A stretch of 64,000 nt of DNA from Capra hircus (Eukaryota; Chordata; Mammalia; Artiodactyla; Bovidae), in assembly GCF_001704415.2 (NCBI RefSeq), contig NW_017189763.1, positions 62,001 to 126,000 of the forward strand, in the 5' to 3' direction. Position 1 is the first letter of the stretch, and each line of letters opens with the position of its first letter. The translations under genes and the position numbers were made by a program. The notes under the pieces are model-generated. The model was not told the origin of the DNA. It saw only the letters and a list, made by a program, of their open reading frames with translations, and did no database searches. Positions 44,780 through 56,172 of this stretch are shown piece after piece.

Positions 44780-47700
44780 GGAGGGCCTAGAAGAGCTATC
44801 CCACTTTGAAGGTCAGGAAGGGCGGCAGTCAGGAGATACCCATTGTCCGAGATAAGGAGCAGCAGCTGCGCTTTGCTGGAGCAGCCGTGAAGAGATACCC
44901 CACGCCCAAAGTAAGAGAAACCCAAGTAAGACGGTAGGTGTCGCAAGAGGGCATCAGAGGGCAGACACACTGAAACCATACTCACAAAAATTTAGTCAAT
45001 CTGATCACACTAGGACCACAGCATTGTCTAACTCAATGAAACTAAGCCATACCCGTGGGGCAACCCAAGATGGGCGGGTCATGGTGGAGAGGTCTGACAG
45101 AATGTGGTCCACTGGAGAAGGGAATGGCAAACCACTTCAGTATTCTTGCCTTGAGAACTCTGTGAACAGTATGAAAAGGCAAAATGATAGGATACTGAAA
45201 GAGGAACTCCCCAGGTCAGTAGGTGCCCAATATGTTACTGGAGATCAGTGGAGAAATAACTCCAGAAAGAATGAAGGGATGGAGCCAAAGCAAAAACAAT
45301 ACCCAGCTGTGGATGTGACTGGTGATAGAACCAAGGTCTGATGCTGTAAAAGCAATATTGCATAGGAACCTGGAATGTTAGGTCCATGAATCAAGGCAAA
45401 TTGGAAGTGGTCAAATAAGAAATGGCAAGAGTGAACGTCGACATTCTAGGAATTAACGAACTAAATGGGTGAATTTAACTCAGATGACCATTATATCTAC
45501 TACTGTGGGCAGGAATCCCTCAGAAGAAATGGAGTAGCCATCATGGTCAACAAGAGTCTGAAATGCAGTACTTGGATGCAATCTCAAAAGCGACAGAATG
45601 AACTCTTTTCGTTTCCAAGGCAAACCATTCAATATCACAGTTATCCAAGTCTATGCCCCAACCAGTAACACTGAAGAAACTGAAGTTGAATGGTTCTATG
45701 AAGACCTACAGGACCTTTTAGGATGAACACCCAAAAAAGATGTCTTTTTATTATAGGGGACTGGAATGCAAAAGTAGGAAGTCAAGAAACACCTGGAGTA
45801 ACAGGCAAATTTAGCCTTGGAATGTGGAATGAAGCAGGGCAAAGACTAATAGAGTTTTGCCAAGAAAATGCACTGGTCATAGCAAACACCCTCTTCCAAC
45901 AACACAAGGGAAAACTCTACACATGGACATCTCCAGATGATCAACACTGAAATCAGATTGATTATATTACTTCCAGCCAAAGACGGAGAAGCTCTATACA
46001 GTCAACAAAAACAAGACCAGGAGCTAACTGTGGCTCAGATTATGAACTCCTTATTACCAAATTCAGACTTAAATTGAAGGAACTAGGGAAAACCACTAGA
46101 CCATTCAGGTATGACCTAAATCAAATCCCTTATGATTATACAGTGGAAGTGAGAAATAGATTTGAGGGACTAGATCTGATAGAGAGAGTGCCTGATGACT
46201 ATGGAATGAAGTTCATGACATTGTACAGGAGACAGGGATCAAGATCATCCCCATGGAAAAGAAATGAAAAAAGGAAAATGGCTGTCTGGTGAGGCCTTAC
46301 AAATAGCTGTGAAAAGAAGACAAGCAAAAAGCAAAGGAGAAAAGGAAAGATATAAGCAACTGAATGCAGAGTTCCAAAGAAGAGCAAGAATAGATAAGAA
46401 AGCCTTCTTCAGCGATCAATGCAAAGAAATAGAGGAAAAGAACAGAATGAGAAAGACTAGAGATCTCTTCAAGAAAATTAGAGATACCAAGGGAACATTT
46501 AATGCAAAGATGGACTTGATAAAGGACATAAATGGTATGGACCTAACAGAAGCAGAAGATATTAAGAAGAGGTGGCAAGACTACACAGAAGAACTGTACA
46601 AAAAAGACTTTCATGACGCACATAATCACGATGATTTGATCACTCATCTAGAGACAGACATCCTGGAATATGAAGTCAAGTGGGCCTTAGGAAGCATCAC
46701 TATGAACAAAGCTAATGGAGGTGATGGAATTCCAGTAGAGCTATTTCAAATCCTGAAAGACAATGTTGTGAAAGTGCTGCACTCAGTATGCCAGCAAATT
46801 TGGAAAACTCAGCAGTGACCACAGGACTGGAAAAGTCAGTTTTCATTCAAATTCCAAAGAAAGACAATGCCAAAGAATGCTCAGACTACGGCACAATTGC
46901 ATTCATCTCACATGCTAGGAAAGTGATGCTCAAAATTCTCTAAGCCAGGCTTCAGCAATACGTGAACTGTGAAATTCCTGATGATCAAGCTGGTTTTAGA
47001 AAAGGCAGAGGAACCAGAGATCAAATTGCCAACATCCGTTGGATCATGGAAAAAGCAAGAGAGTTCCAGAAAAACATCTATTTCTGCTTTACTGACAATG
47101 CCAAAGCCTTTGACTGTGTGGATCACAATAAACTGTGGAAAATTCTGAAAGAGATGGGAATACCAGTCCACCTGACCTGCCTCTTAAGAAAGCTATATGC
47201 AGGTCAGGAAGGAACAATTAGAACTGGACATGGAACAAAAGACTCGTTCCAAATAGGAAAAAGAATATGTTAAGGCTGTATATTGTCACCCTGCTTATTT
47301 AACTTATATGCAGAGTACATCATGAGAAACGCTGGACTGGAAGAAGCACGAGCTGGAATCAAGATTGCCGGGAGAAATATCAATAACCTCAGATATGCAG
47401 ATGACACCACCCTTATTGCAGAAAGTGAAGAGGAACTAAAAAGCTTTTTGATGAAAGTGAAAGAGGAGAGTGAAAAAGTTGGCTTAAAGCTCAACATTCA
47501 GAAAACTAAGATCATGGCATCCGTTCCCATCACTTCATGGGAAATAGATGGAGAAACAGTGGAAACAGTGTCAGACTTAATTTTGGGGGGCTCCAAAATC
47601 ACTGCAGATAGTGGTGGCAGCCATGAAATTAAAAGACGCTTACTTCTTGAAAGAAAAGTTTTGACCAACCTGGATAGCATATTCAAAAGCAGAGACATTA

Positions 47701-48175
47701 CTTTGCTGACTAAGGTCTGTCTAGTCAAGGCTATGGTTTTTCCTGTGGTCATGTATGGATGTGAGAGTTGGACTGTGATGAAAGCTGAGTGCCGAAGAAT
47801 TGATGCTTTTGAAATGTGGTGTTGGAGAAAACACTTGAGAGTCCCTTGGACTGCAAGGAGATCCAACCAGTCCATTCTGAAGGAGATCAGCCCTGGAATT
47901 TCTTTGGAAGGAATGATGCTACAGCTGAAACTCCAGTACTTTGGCCACCTCATGCGAAGAACTGACTAATTGGAAAAGAGTCTAATGCTTGGAGGGATTG
48001 GGGGCAGGAGGAGAAGGGGACGACAGAGGATGAGATGGCTGGATGGCATCACTGACTCAATGGACGTGAGTCTGAGTGAACTCTGGGAGTTGGTGATGGA
48101 CAGGGAGGCCTGGCATGCTGTGATTCATGGGGTAGCAAAGAGTCGGACCCGACTGAGCGACTGAACTGAACTGAA
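44780..48175 (+). mobile_element. BovB-4: full-length BovB with 10-bp TSD
   Basis: Complete 3,396-bp plus-strand BovB inserted in the ancient L1 linker and bounded by AGTATGTCAC on both sides. It has a 5-prime UTR of about 580 bp starting AGGAGGGCCTAGAAGAGC, one long polyprotein region, and the terminal gactgaactgaactgaa tail. No secondary insertions. It is a good in-window reference for the other BovB copies and ends at a different 5-prime leader from BovB-2. Confidence 0.96.
45360..48164 (+). pseudogene. BovB-4 endonuclease / reverse transcriptase, broken
   Basis: Polyprotein remnant, about 930 codons if continuous. Endonuclease: YIYYCGQESLRRNGVAIMVN (45,465-45,668), then IIGDWNAKVGSQETPGVTGK (45,723-45,950). 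The CGA codon after DDQH is now TGA, and the SDH motif reads SDY. Linker and RT start: 46,074-46,818. RT fingers and palm: 46,962-47,273 and 47,283-47,969, with YADD at 47,394-47,405. C-terminus: 47,970-48,164, with stop TGA at 48,162-48,164. Lesions include TAA at 46,941-46,943 and at the codon before GCILSPC, plus several frameshifts. Dead copy. Confidence 0.93.
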
Positions 48176-48284
48176 AGTATGTCACTAAATAACATCAATA
48201 AAACAAAGTAAGTTAGTAAGAAAGAAAGGGGGGGATCAAAAATACAAAACATACTAAAAACAACAAAATGGCAGTGGTAAGTCC

Positions 48285-48603
48285 CTGAAAGTGAAAGTCA
48301 CTCAATTGTGCCCGACACTTTGTGACCCTGTGGAATATACAGTCCATGGAATTCTCTAGGCCAGAATGCTGGAGTGGGCAGCCTTTCCCTTCTCCAAGGA
48401 GTCTTCCCAACCCAGGGATTGAACCGATGTCTCCCACATGGCAGGTGGATTCTTTACCAGATGAGCAACAAGGGAAGTCCCTGAACACTGGACTGCAAAG
48501 CCTATCACTTCTCCAGGGGGTCTTCCCAGCCCAGGAATTGAACTGGGGTCTCCTGAATTGCAGGGGGATTCCTTACCAACTGAGCTATCAGGGAAGGCCT
48601 AGG
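48285..48603 (-). mobile_element. Double-headed Bov-tA-like SINE
   Basis: Minus-strand SINE of about 319 bp with one BovB-like tail (GAAAGTGAAAGTCACTCAAT at left) but two tRNA-derived heads in series. The inner head ends near 48,480 (CAACAAGGGAAGTCCCTG) and the outer head near 48,598 (ACTGAGCTATCAGGGAAGGC). Each head has a B-box-like segment (GATTGAACCGATG at 48,417 and AATTGAACTGGGG at 48,536, plus strand). It lies in the ancient L1 linker just before ORF2. AAGTCC occurs on both sides, too short to be a firm target-site duplication. Confidence 0.85.
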
Positions 48604-48681
48604 AAGTCCTTAGACATTTATTTTAAGTGTAATGAATCAAACAACACAATCAAAAGACATATGACTGAATAAATTAAAAAA

Positions 48682-48695
48682 AAAAACAGGATCTA
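48682..48695. repeat. Left target-site duplication of L1-D
   Basis: AAAAACAGGATCTA, repeated exactly at 50,805-50,818, where ancient L1 ORF2 resumes. Confidence 0.9.
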
Positions 48696-50804
48696 GGAAT
48701 ATATCTACCAAAAGAAACAGCAGACCTATATATAGAAAACTATAAAACACTGATGAAAGAAAACAAAGGGGACACAAATAGATGGAGAAATATACCAATT
48801 CATGGATCAGAAGAATCAACATAGTTAAAATAGTAAACTACACAAAGCAGTCTATAGATTCAATGCAATCCCTTATCGAGCTACTAACGGTATTTTTCAG
48901 AGAACTAGAACAAATAATTTCACTATTTGTATGAAAATACAAAAAGAAAGAAAAAAAAAAAAAAAACCTCGAATAGCCAAAGCAATCTTGAGAAAGAATA
49001 GAATTGGACGAATCAACCTGCCTGAATTCAGGCTATAGTACAAAGCTACAGTCATCAAGACACTATGATACTGGCACAAAGACAGAAATATGGATCGATG
49101 GAACAAAATAGAAAGCCCAGAAATAAATCCACCCACCTATGGACACCTTATATTTGACAAAGGAGGCAAGAATATACAATGGATTAAAGAAAATATTTTA
49201 ACAAGTGGTGCTGGGAAAACTGGCCAACCACTTGTAAAAGAATGAAACTAGAACACTTTCTAACACCATACACAAAAATAAACTCAAAATGGATTAAAGA
49301 TCTAAATGTGAGACCAGAAACTACAAAACTCCTAGAGGATAACTTAGGCAAAACACTCTCCGACATAAATCACAGGATCCTCTATGACCCACCTCCCAGA
49401 GTAATAGAAATAAAAGCAAAAATAAATAGGACCTAATTAAACTTAAAAGCTTTTTCACAACGAAGGAAACTATAAGCAAGGTGAAAACACTGCCTTCAGA
49501 ATGGAAGAAAATAATAGCCAATGAAGCAACTGACAAAGAATTAATCTCAAAAATATACAAGCAACTCCTGCAGCTCAATTCCAGAAAAATAAACAACCCA
49601 ATCCAAAAAATAGGCCAAAGAACTAAACAGACACTTCTCCAAACAAGACATACAGATGGCTAACAAACATACGAAAAGATGCTCAACATCACTCATTATC
49701 AGAGAAATGCAAATCAAAACCACAATGAGGTACCATGTCACAATGGTCAGAATGGCTGCTATCCAAAAGTTTACAAACAATAAATACTGGAGATGGTGTG
49801 AAGAAAAGTAAACCCTCTTACACTGCAGGTGGGAATGCAAACTAGGACAGCCACTATGGAGAACAGTGTGGAGATTCCTTAAAAATCTGGAAATAGAACT
49901 GCCATGAAGTGAAGTGAAGTTGCTCAGTTGTATCCGACTCTTTTTGACCCCATGAACTGTAGTCTACCAAGCTCCTCTGTCCATGGGATTTTCCAGGCAA
50001 TAGTACTGGAGTGGATTGGCATTTCCTTCTCCAAGAGATCTTCCCAACTCAGGGATCGAACCTGGGTCTCCCGCATTGTAGACAGGTGCTTTACCCTCTA
50101 AGCCACCAGAGTAGTGGGCCATATGACCCAGCAATACCACTGCTGGGCATACACACCAAGGAAACCAGAATTGAAAGAGACACATGTACCCCAATGTTTA
50201 TTGCAGTGCTGTTTATAATAGCCAGGACATGGAAGCAACCTAGATGTCCATCAGCAGATGAATGGATAAGAATGCTGTGGTACAAATACACAATGGAATA
50301 TTACTCAGCCATTAAAAAGAATCCATTTGAATCAGTTCTAATGAGGTGGATGAAACTGGAGCTGATTATACAGAGTGAAGTAAGCCAGAAAGAAAAACAC
50401 CAATACAGTATACTAATGCATATATATGGAATTTAGAAAGATGGTAACAATAACCCTATATACAAAACAACAAAAGAGTCACAGATGTATAGAACAGTCT
50501 TTTGCACTCTGTGCGAGAGGGCGAGGGTGGAATGATTTGGGAGAATGGCATTGAAACATGTATATTATCATAAGTGAAATGGATATCCAGTCCAAGTTTG
50601 ATACATGAGACAGGGTGTTTGAGGCTGGTGCATTGGGATGACCCAGAGGGATGGGGTGGGGAGGGATTTGGAAGGGGGGTTCAGGATGGGGAACACATGT
50701 ACCCCCATGGCTGATTCATATCAATATATGGCAAAACCACTACAATTTTGTAATTAGTCTCCAATTATAATAAATACATTTTTTAAAAAGTAAAAATTAA
50801 ATTA
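48696..50804 (+). mobile_element. L1-D: 5-prime-truncated L1_BT in ancient L1
   Basis: Plus-strand L1 of about 1.9 kb plus an inserted SINE. It starts in ORF2 just after the RT domain (IYLPKETADLYIENYKTLM) and ends with the 3-prime UTR, AATAAA at 50,769-50,774 and an A-rich tail. The 14-bp duplication AAAAACAGGATCTA flanks it. ORF2 is broken: readable parts are 49,242-49,436, 49,481-49,663 and 50,011-50,436. The Cys-rich C-terminus is degraded (YWRWCEEK in place of CWRGCGEK). Confidence 0.94.
49911..50114 (-). mobile_element. Bov-tA SINE in L1-D
   Basis: Minus-strand SINE splitting the L1-D ORF2 C-terminus between AGAACTGCCAT and CATATGACCCAGCAATACC, which are contiguous in other L1s. Tail left (GTTGCTCAGTTGTATCCGAC), head right (GATCGAACCTGGGTCTCCCG, then CTCTAAGCCACCAG). 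At most a 5-bp duplication (GCCAT or CCAT) is visible. Confidence 0.92.
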
Positions 50805-51104
50805 AAAAACAGGATCTAACAATATGTTGTAGATACAAGAATCTCACTTCTGATCTATGGATACACAGGTTAAAAATGAAAGAACAGAAAATATTCCATG
50901 AAAATGGTAACTGAAGGAGAGCATAGGTATAGTACTATGTGAAAAAATATAGATTTTAAGTAAAAACAAAAGAGGCAAGTAGAACATTATGTGAGGATAA
51001 AAGTGTCAATTCACTGGGAAGATATAATAATTACAAACTGTTATGCAGAAAATATCAGAGCTCCTAAATATATCAAGCAAATATTGACAGAATTAAAGGG
51101 GAAA

Positions 51105-52194
51105 ACATTTACTTCTGCTTCATTGACTAGACTAAAGCCTTTGACTGTGTGGACCAAAACAAACTGTAAAATTTTTAAAGATGAAAATGCCAGATGACCT
51201 TACTGCCTCCTGTGAAACCTGTATTCAGGCCAAGAAGTAACAGTTAGAACTGGTCATGGAACAATGGACTGGTTCCAAATTGGAAAAGGAGTACATTAAG
51301 GCTGTCTATTTTCACCCTGCTTATTTAACTTATATGCAGAGTACATCATGTGAAATATTGGGCTGGATGAAGCACAAGCTGAAATAAAGATTACAGAGAG
51401 AAATATCAATAACCTCAGATATGCAGATGACACCATCCTTATGGCAGAAAGTGAAGAGGAATTAAAGACCTTTTTCATGAAGGTCAAAGAGGAAAGTGAA
51501 AAAGCTGGCTTAAAACTCAACATTCAAAAAACTAAGATCATGGTATCTGCTCTCATGACTTCGTGGCAAATAGATGAGGAAATAATGGAAACAGTGACAG
51601 GCTTTATTTTCTTTGTCTCCAAAGTCACTGTGGATATAAACTACAGCCATGAAATTAAAAATGTTTGCTCCTTGGAAGAAAAGCTATGACAAACCTAGAC
51701 AGTGTATTAAAACATAGAGACATTACTTTGCTGACAAAGGTCCATCTAGTCAAAGCTATGGTTTTTCCAGTAGTCATGTATGGATGTGAGAGTTGGACCA
51801 TAAAGAAGGGTGGGGCCAAAGAACTGATGTTTTTTAACTGTGGTGTTGGAGAAGACTCTTGAGAGTCCCTTGTACAAGATCAAACCTGTAAGTTATAAAG
51901 GAAATCAACCCTGAATATTTATTTCAAGGACTGATGCTGAAGCTTCAATATTTTGGCCACCTGATGTGAAGAGCCAACTCATTAGAAAAGACCCTAATGC
52001 TGGGAAAGACTGAAGGCTGGAGGAGAAGGCGACAAAGAGGATGAGATAGTTGGATGACATCACAGACTCAGTGGGCATGAGTTTGAGCAAGCTCCGGGAG
52101 ATAGTGAAAGACAGGGAAGCCTGGCATGCTGCAGTCCACGGGGTTGCAAAGAGTCAGACACTACTGAACAACTGAATAAGAACAACAACACAAC
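51105..52194 (+). mobile_element. BovB-5: 5-prime-truncated BovB in ancient L1
   Basis: Plus-strand BovB of about 1.09 kb starting in RT (FTSASLTRLKPLTVW, the diverged IYFCFIDYAKAFDCVD region) and ending in a CAA-rich tail at about 52,180-52,194. YADD is intact at 51,420-51,431, but there are many stops, including TAA before the GCLFSP segment. The ancient L1 endonuclease sequence is split at an AAAGGGGAAAA / AAAGGGAAAA site that looks like a diverged target-site duplication. It is more diverged than BovB-3 or BovB-4. Confidence 0.9.
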
Positions 52195-53556
52195 AAAAGG
52201 GAAAAATAGAAACAGCACAATAATAATATAATAATTAAATATTTCCCTTTCAATAGTGGATAGATCAACCATACAGAAAATAAATGAGTGTAGAGGACTT
52301 GAATAACACTATAAGCCAACTGAAACTGACAGACATATGCAGGATAGTTCAACTAACAAGAACAGAATATATATTCTTCTCAAGTGCACATAGAACTTTT
52401 CCCATATTAGGCCATAAATTAAATATCAACAAATTTTAAAAGATTGAAGTTGATAGAAAGTATCTTTTCTGATCACAACAGAATAAAACTAGAAAATCAA
52501 TAGCAGAGGAAAAACTGGAAATACACAAATATGTAGAAAGTAGGCTAGACAGTTATAAACAACCTATGAATCAAGGAAGAAGTCATAACGAAATTAGAAA
52601 AGGTTTTGATGCAAAGAAATATGGAATCACACCATACCAAAATTTATGGGATGCAATAAAAGCAGTGATAACAGGCAAGTTTATATCTATAAATGTATAC
52701 ATAAAAGAGAAGAAAGATCTTAAATTAACAATTTAACTTTATACATCAAGAGATTAGAAAAATAACAAGCTAAACCTAAAGTTAGCAGAAGAAAGGAAAT
52801 AGTATAGAACAAAAATTAGTGAAATAGATAATAAAAAAAAATTTAAAGCCAAAGTTTATTTTTGAAAACATAGTAAAATTGACAAGCCCTTAGCTAGGTT
52901 AACTAAGAAAAAAAAATTCAAATTACTAAAATCTGAAATGCAAAATGGGCTATGACAACAAATTCCAGAAAAATTGCAAAGTATTATAGGAGAATATTAT
53001 GAATGATTGCATGCCAACAAATTGGAAAACATAAAGGAAATGGATAAATTCCTATAAACATAAAAACTCACACTAATAGATCTTGAAATAATAGAAAATC
53101 TGAACAGACATATAACTAGTAAGGAGATTGAATCAGGAGATTTGAATTTTAAAACTTCAAACAAAGAGAAGCCCAGGAACAGATGGATTCACTGTTGAAT
53201 TCTACCAAGCATTTACAGAAGAATTAACACCCATCCTTCTCAAACTCTTCCAAAACCTGAAAGTGAGAACACTTCCAAACTCATTTTGAGGCCAGCATTA
53301 CCCTCATTCCAAAGCCATATAAGAACACTACAAAAACTGGAAGCTATAGACCAGTATGTCCGATGAATAGTGATGCCAAAGTCATCAAAAATACTGGAAA
53401 AAGGAATTGAACCTTACATAAAAGGATTACACACCCTGGCCAATTGGGATTCATTCTTAGAATGCAAGGATGGTTCAATATATGAAAATCATTCAATGTA
53501 ATATACCACGTTAACATAATAAAGGACAAAAAGCACTTGCTCATTTCAACTGATGC

Positions 53557-53577
53557 AAAAAAAAAAAAAAAAAAAAG
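53557..53577. repeat. Poly-A expansion in ancient ORF2
   Basis: About 20 consecutive A residues between GATGC and GCATTTGAC, where related L1s have a short GAGAAA-type codon pair. Confidence 0.85.
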
Positions 53578-54792
53578 CATTTGACAAGACTGAATGCCCT
53601 TTCATGGGGCTCAACAAATATAATGAAACTGTCCCAACATAATAATGACTATGTCATACTCAATGGTGAAAGACTGAAAGCTTATCTTCTAAGATCAGGA
53701 ATAAGACAAGATTGCCAACTTTAACCATTTCTACTCAAAATAGCACTAGAAGTCCTAGCCAGAACAATTAAACAAGAAAACAAACAAAAAAAAGCAAACA
53801 AATTCAAAAGAAGAAATAAAATTATCTCTCATCACAGATGACATAATCGTATTATTGAAAATCCTAAAGATTCCAAAAAATACTGTTAACTAATAAATGA
53901 ATTTAGCAAATTCTAAAATACAAAATCAATACCAAAAAGCAGTTGTATTTCTACACACTGACAATGAACAATCATGCAAGTAAAGTAAGAATGCAATTTC
54001 ATGTGTTATAACATCAAAAAGAATAAAATACTTTTGAATAAACAAAGAGGTACACTGAATAGTACAAAACATTGCTGAAAGAAATTAAAGGCACGAATGA
54101 ATGGAAATATAATCTATGTCCATGGATTAGAAGACTCAATATTGTTAAGATGTTAATACTACACAAAGCAACCTTCAAAATCAACAAAATCCCCATCAAA
54201 GATTCAAGAATATTATTTTTGGAAACAGGAGAAAATCATCCCCAAATTTTTTTGGAATCACAAAGGATTCAAAAATTTTAAACAAAAATAAAATTTTTAA
54301 ATAAAGTAGGAAGATTCACAATTCCTGATTTCAAAACAGACTGCAAAGGTGAAGTAGTCAAAATAGTATATGTGGTACTGGCATAAAAACAGACATATAG
54401 ATAAATGAAGTAGAATAGAGATTTCAGATATAAATTCTCACATATTTATATTTAAATGATGCTTGACAAGTGTGCTAATAACTCTCAGTCTGGAGAGGAG
54501 AAATAGTGTTGAGGAAATTTGATATACACATGCAAAAGAATGAAGTTGGATCCGTATGTTATACCATGTACAAAAATTAAGTTAAAATAAATTAAAGACT
54601 TAACCCTAAAATGCAAAACTATGAAACTCCTAGAAGAAAACATAAGGGAAAAGCTTCATGACAGTGGATTTGGCAATAATTTCTTAGATGTGATATCAAA
54701 GGCACAGGCAACGAAAGCCAAAATAGACAAATGAGACAACAAACAAAGACTTTTGTTCATCAAAGGACATAATCAACACAGTGAAAAGACAA

Positions 54793-54801
54793 CATATGAA
54801 A
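54793..54801. repeat. Left target-site duplication of SINE at 54,802
   Basis: CATATGAAA, repeated at 55,112-55,120. Confidence 0.8.
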
Positions 54802-55111
54802 GTGAAAGTTACTCAGTCGTGCCTGACTCTTTGCAAGCCCATGGACTGTATAGTCCATGGAATTCTCCAGGCCAGTATACTGGAGTGGGTAGCCTTTCCC
54901 TTTTCCAGGGGATCTTCCCGACCCAGAGATCGAACCCAGGTCTCCTGCATTGCAGACAGGTTCTTTACCAGCTCAACCACAAGGGAAGCCCAAGAATACT
55001 GGAGTGGGTAGCCTCTCCCTTCTCCAGGGGATCTTCCCAACCCAAAGATTGAACCAGGGTCTCTTGCATAGCAGGCGGATTCTTTACCAACTGAGCTATG
55101 AGGGAAGCCCT
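54802..55111 (-). mobile_element. Double-headed Bov-tA-like SINE with TSD
   Basis: Minus-strand SINE of 310 bp: BovB-like tail (GTGAAAGTTACTCAGTCGTG), inner tRNA-like head ending near 54,990 (CTCAACCACAAGGGAAGCCC), a short linker (AAGAATACTGGAGTGGGTAG) and a second outer head ending near 55,110 (ACTGAGCTATGAGGGAAGCC). On the minus strand the outer head has a good A-box, TAGCTCAGTTGG, and a B-box-like GGTTCAATC. The flanking CATATGAAA duplication shows that the two-headed unit inserted as one piece. Same layout as 48,285-48,603. Confidence 0.9.
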
Positions 55112-55196
55112 CATATGAAATGATGAAATGGGAGAAAATATTTGAAAATCATATATCTGGTAATGAGTTAATTACCAGAATGTATAAAAAAAAAAA

Positions 55197-55250
55197 ACTC
55201 CTACAACTCAAAAACAAAAACAAAAACAAAAAAACAAACAAACAAAAAGA
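55197..55250. repeat. A-rich (AAAAAC)-type simple repeat
   Basis: CAAAAAC/CAAAC-type repeat within the ancient L1 ORF2 remnant. Confidence 0.8.
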
Positions 55251-55498
55251 ATAGCTCAATTTAAAAATATTGGCAAAGGATTTGAATAGATATTTCTCCA
55301 AGGATGATATACAAGTGGCCAAAAAATGTTCAAAATCACTATTTATCATAGAAATGCAAAGCAAAATCACAATGACATGTCACCTCATACCCATTAGGAT
55401 GGCCACTATCAAATGAACATAAAATAGCAGGGGTTGATCATGATGTGGAAAAGTTGAACTACAGGTAACATTTGTGTACTATATATACTTCTGTAAAA

Positions 55499-56172
55499 CT
55501 AAGATCATGGCATCTGGTCCCATCACTTCATGGGAAATAGATGGGGGAACAGTGGAAATAGTGTCAGAGATTATTTTGGGGGGCCCCAAAATCACTGCAG
55601 ATGGTGATTGCAGCCATGAAATTAAAAAACGCTTACTCCTTGGAAGGAAAGTTATGACCAGCCTAGATAGCATATTCAAAAGCAGAGACATTGCTTTGCC
55701 AACAAAGGTCCGTCTAGTCAAAGCTATGGTTTTTCCAGTGGTCATGTATGGATGTGAGAGTTGGACTATGAAGAAAGCTGAGCACCGAAGAATTGATGCT
55801 TTTGAACTGTGGTGTTGGAGAAGACTCTTGGGAGTCCCTTGGACTTCCAGGAGATCCAACCAGTCCATTCTGAAGGAGATCAGTCCTGGGTGTTCTTTGG
55901 AAGGAATGATGCTAAAGCTGAAACTCCAATACTTTGGCCACCTCATGTGAAGAGTTGACTCATTGGAAAAAGACTCTGATGCTGGAAAGGATTGGGGGCA
56001 AGAAGAGAAGGGGACAACAGAGGATGCGATGGCTGGATGGCATCACTAACTCGATGGACACGAGTTTGAGTGAACTCCAGGAGTTTGTGATGGACAGGGA
56101 GGCCTGGCATGCTGCAGTTCATGGGGTCACAAAGGGTCAGACACGACTGAGGCACTGAACTGAACTGATAGA
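55499..56172 (+). mobile_element. BovB-6: 5-prime-truncated BovB in ancient L1
   Basis: Plus-strand BovB 3-prime part of about 674 bp. It is one open frame from KIMASGPITSWEIDGGTVE through MYGCESWTMKKAEHRRIDAF to LQYFGHLM (55,474-55,950), then a frameshift and the C-terminus in 55,934-56,158. CTGTAAAA occurs at both edges (55,491-55,498 and 56,173-56,180) and fits a target-site duplication. It begins downstream of the YADD box, so the catalytic part is absent. Confidence 0.92.

Noticed and set aside
55012..55111. tRNA-Glu gene
   Set aside because: A- and B-box-like segments are present, but they are the tRNA-derived head of a SINE with linker and BovB tail. No full cloverleaf was recognised.
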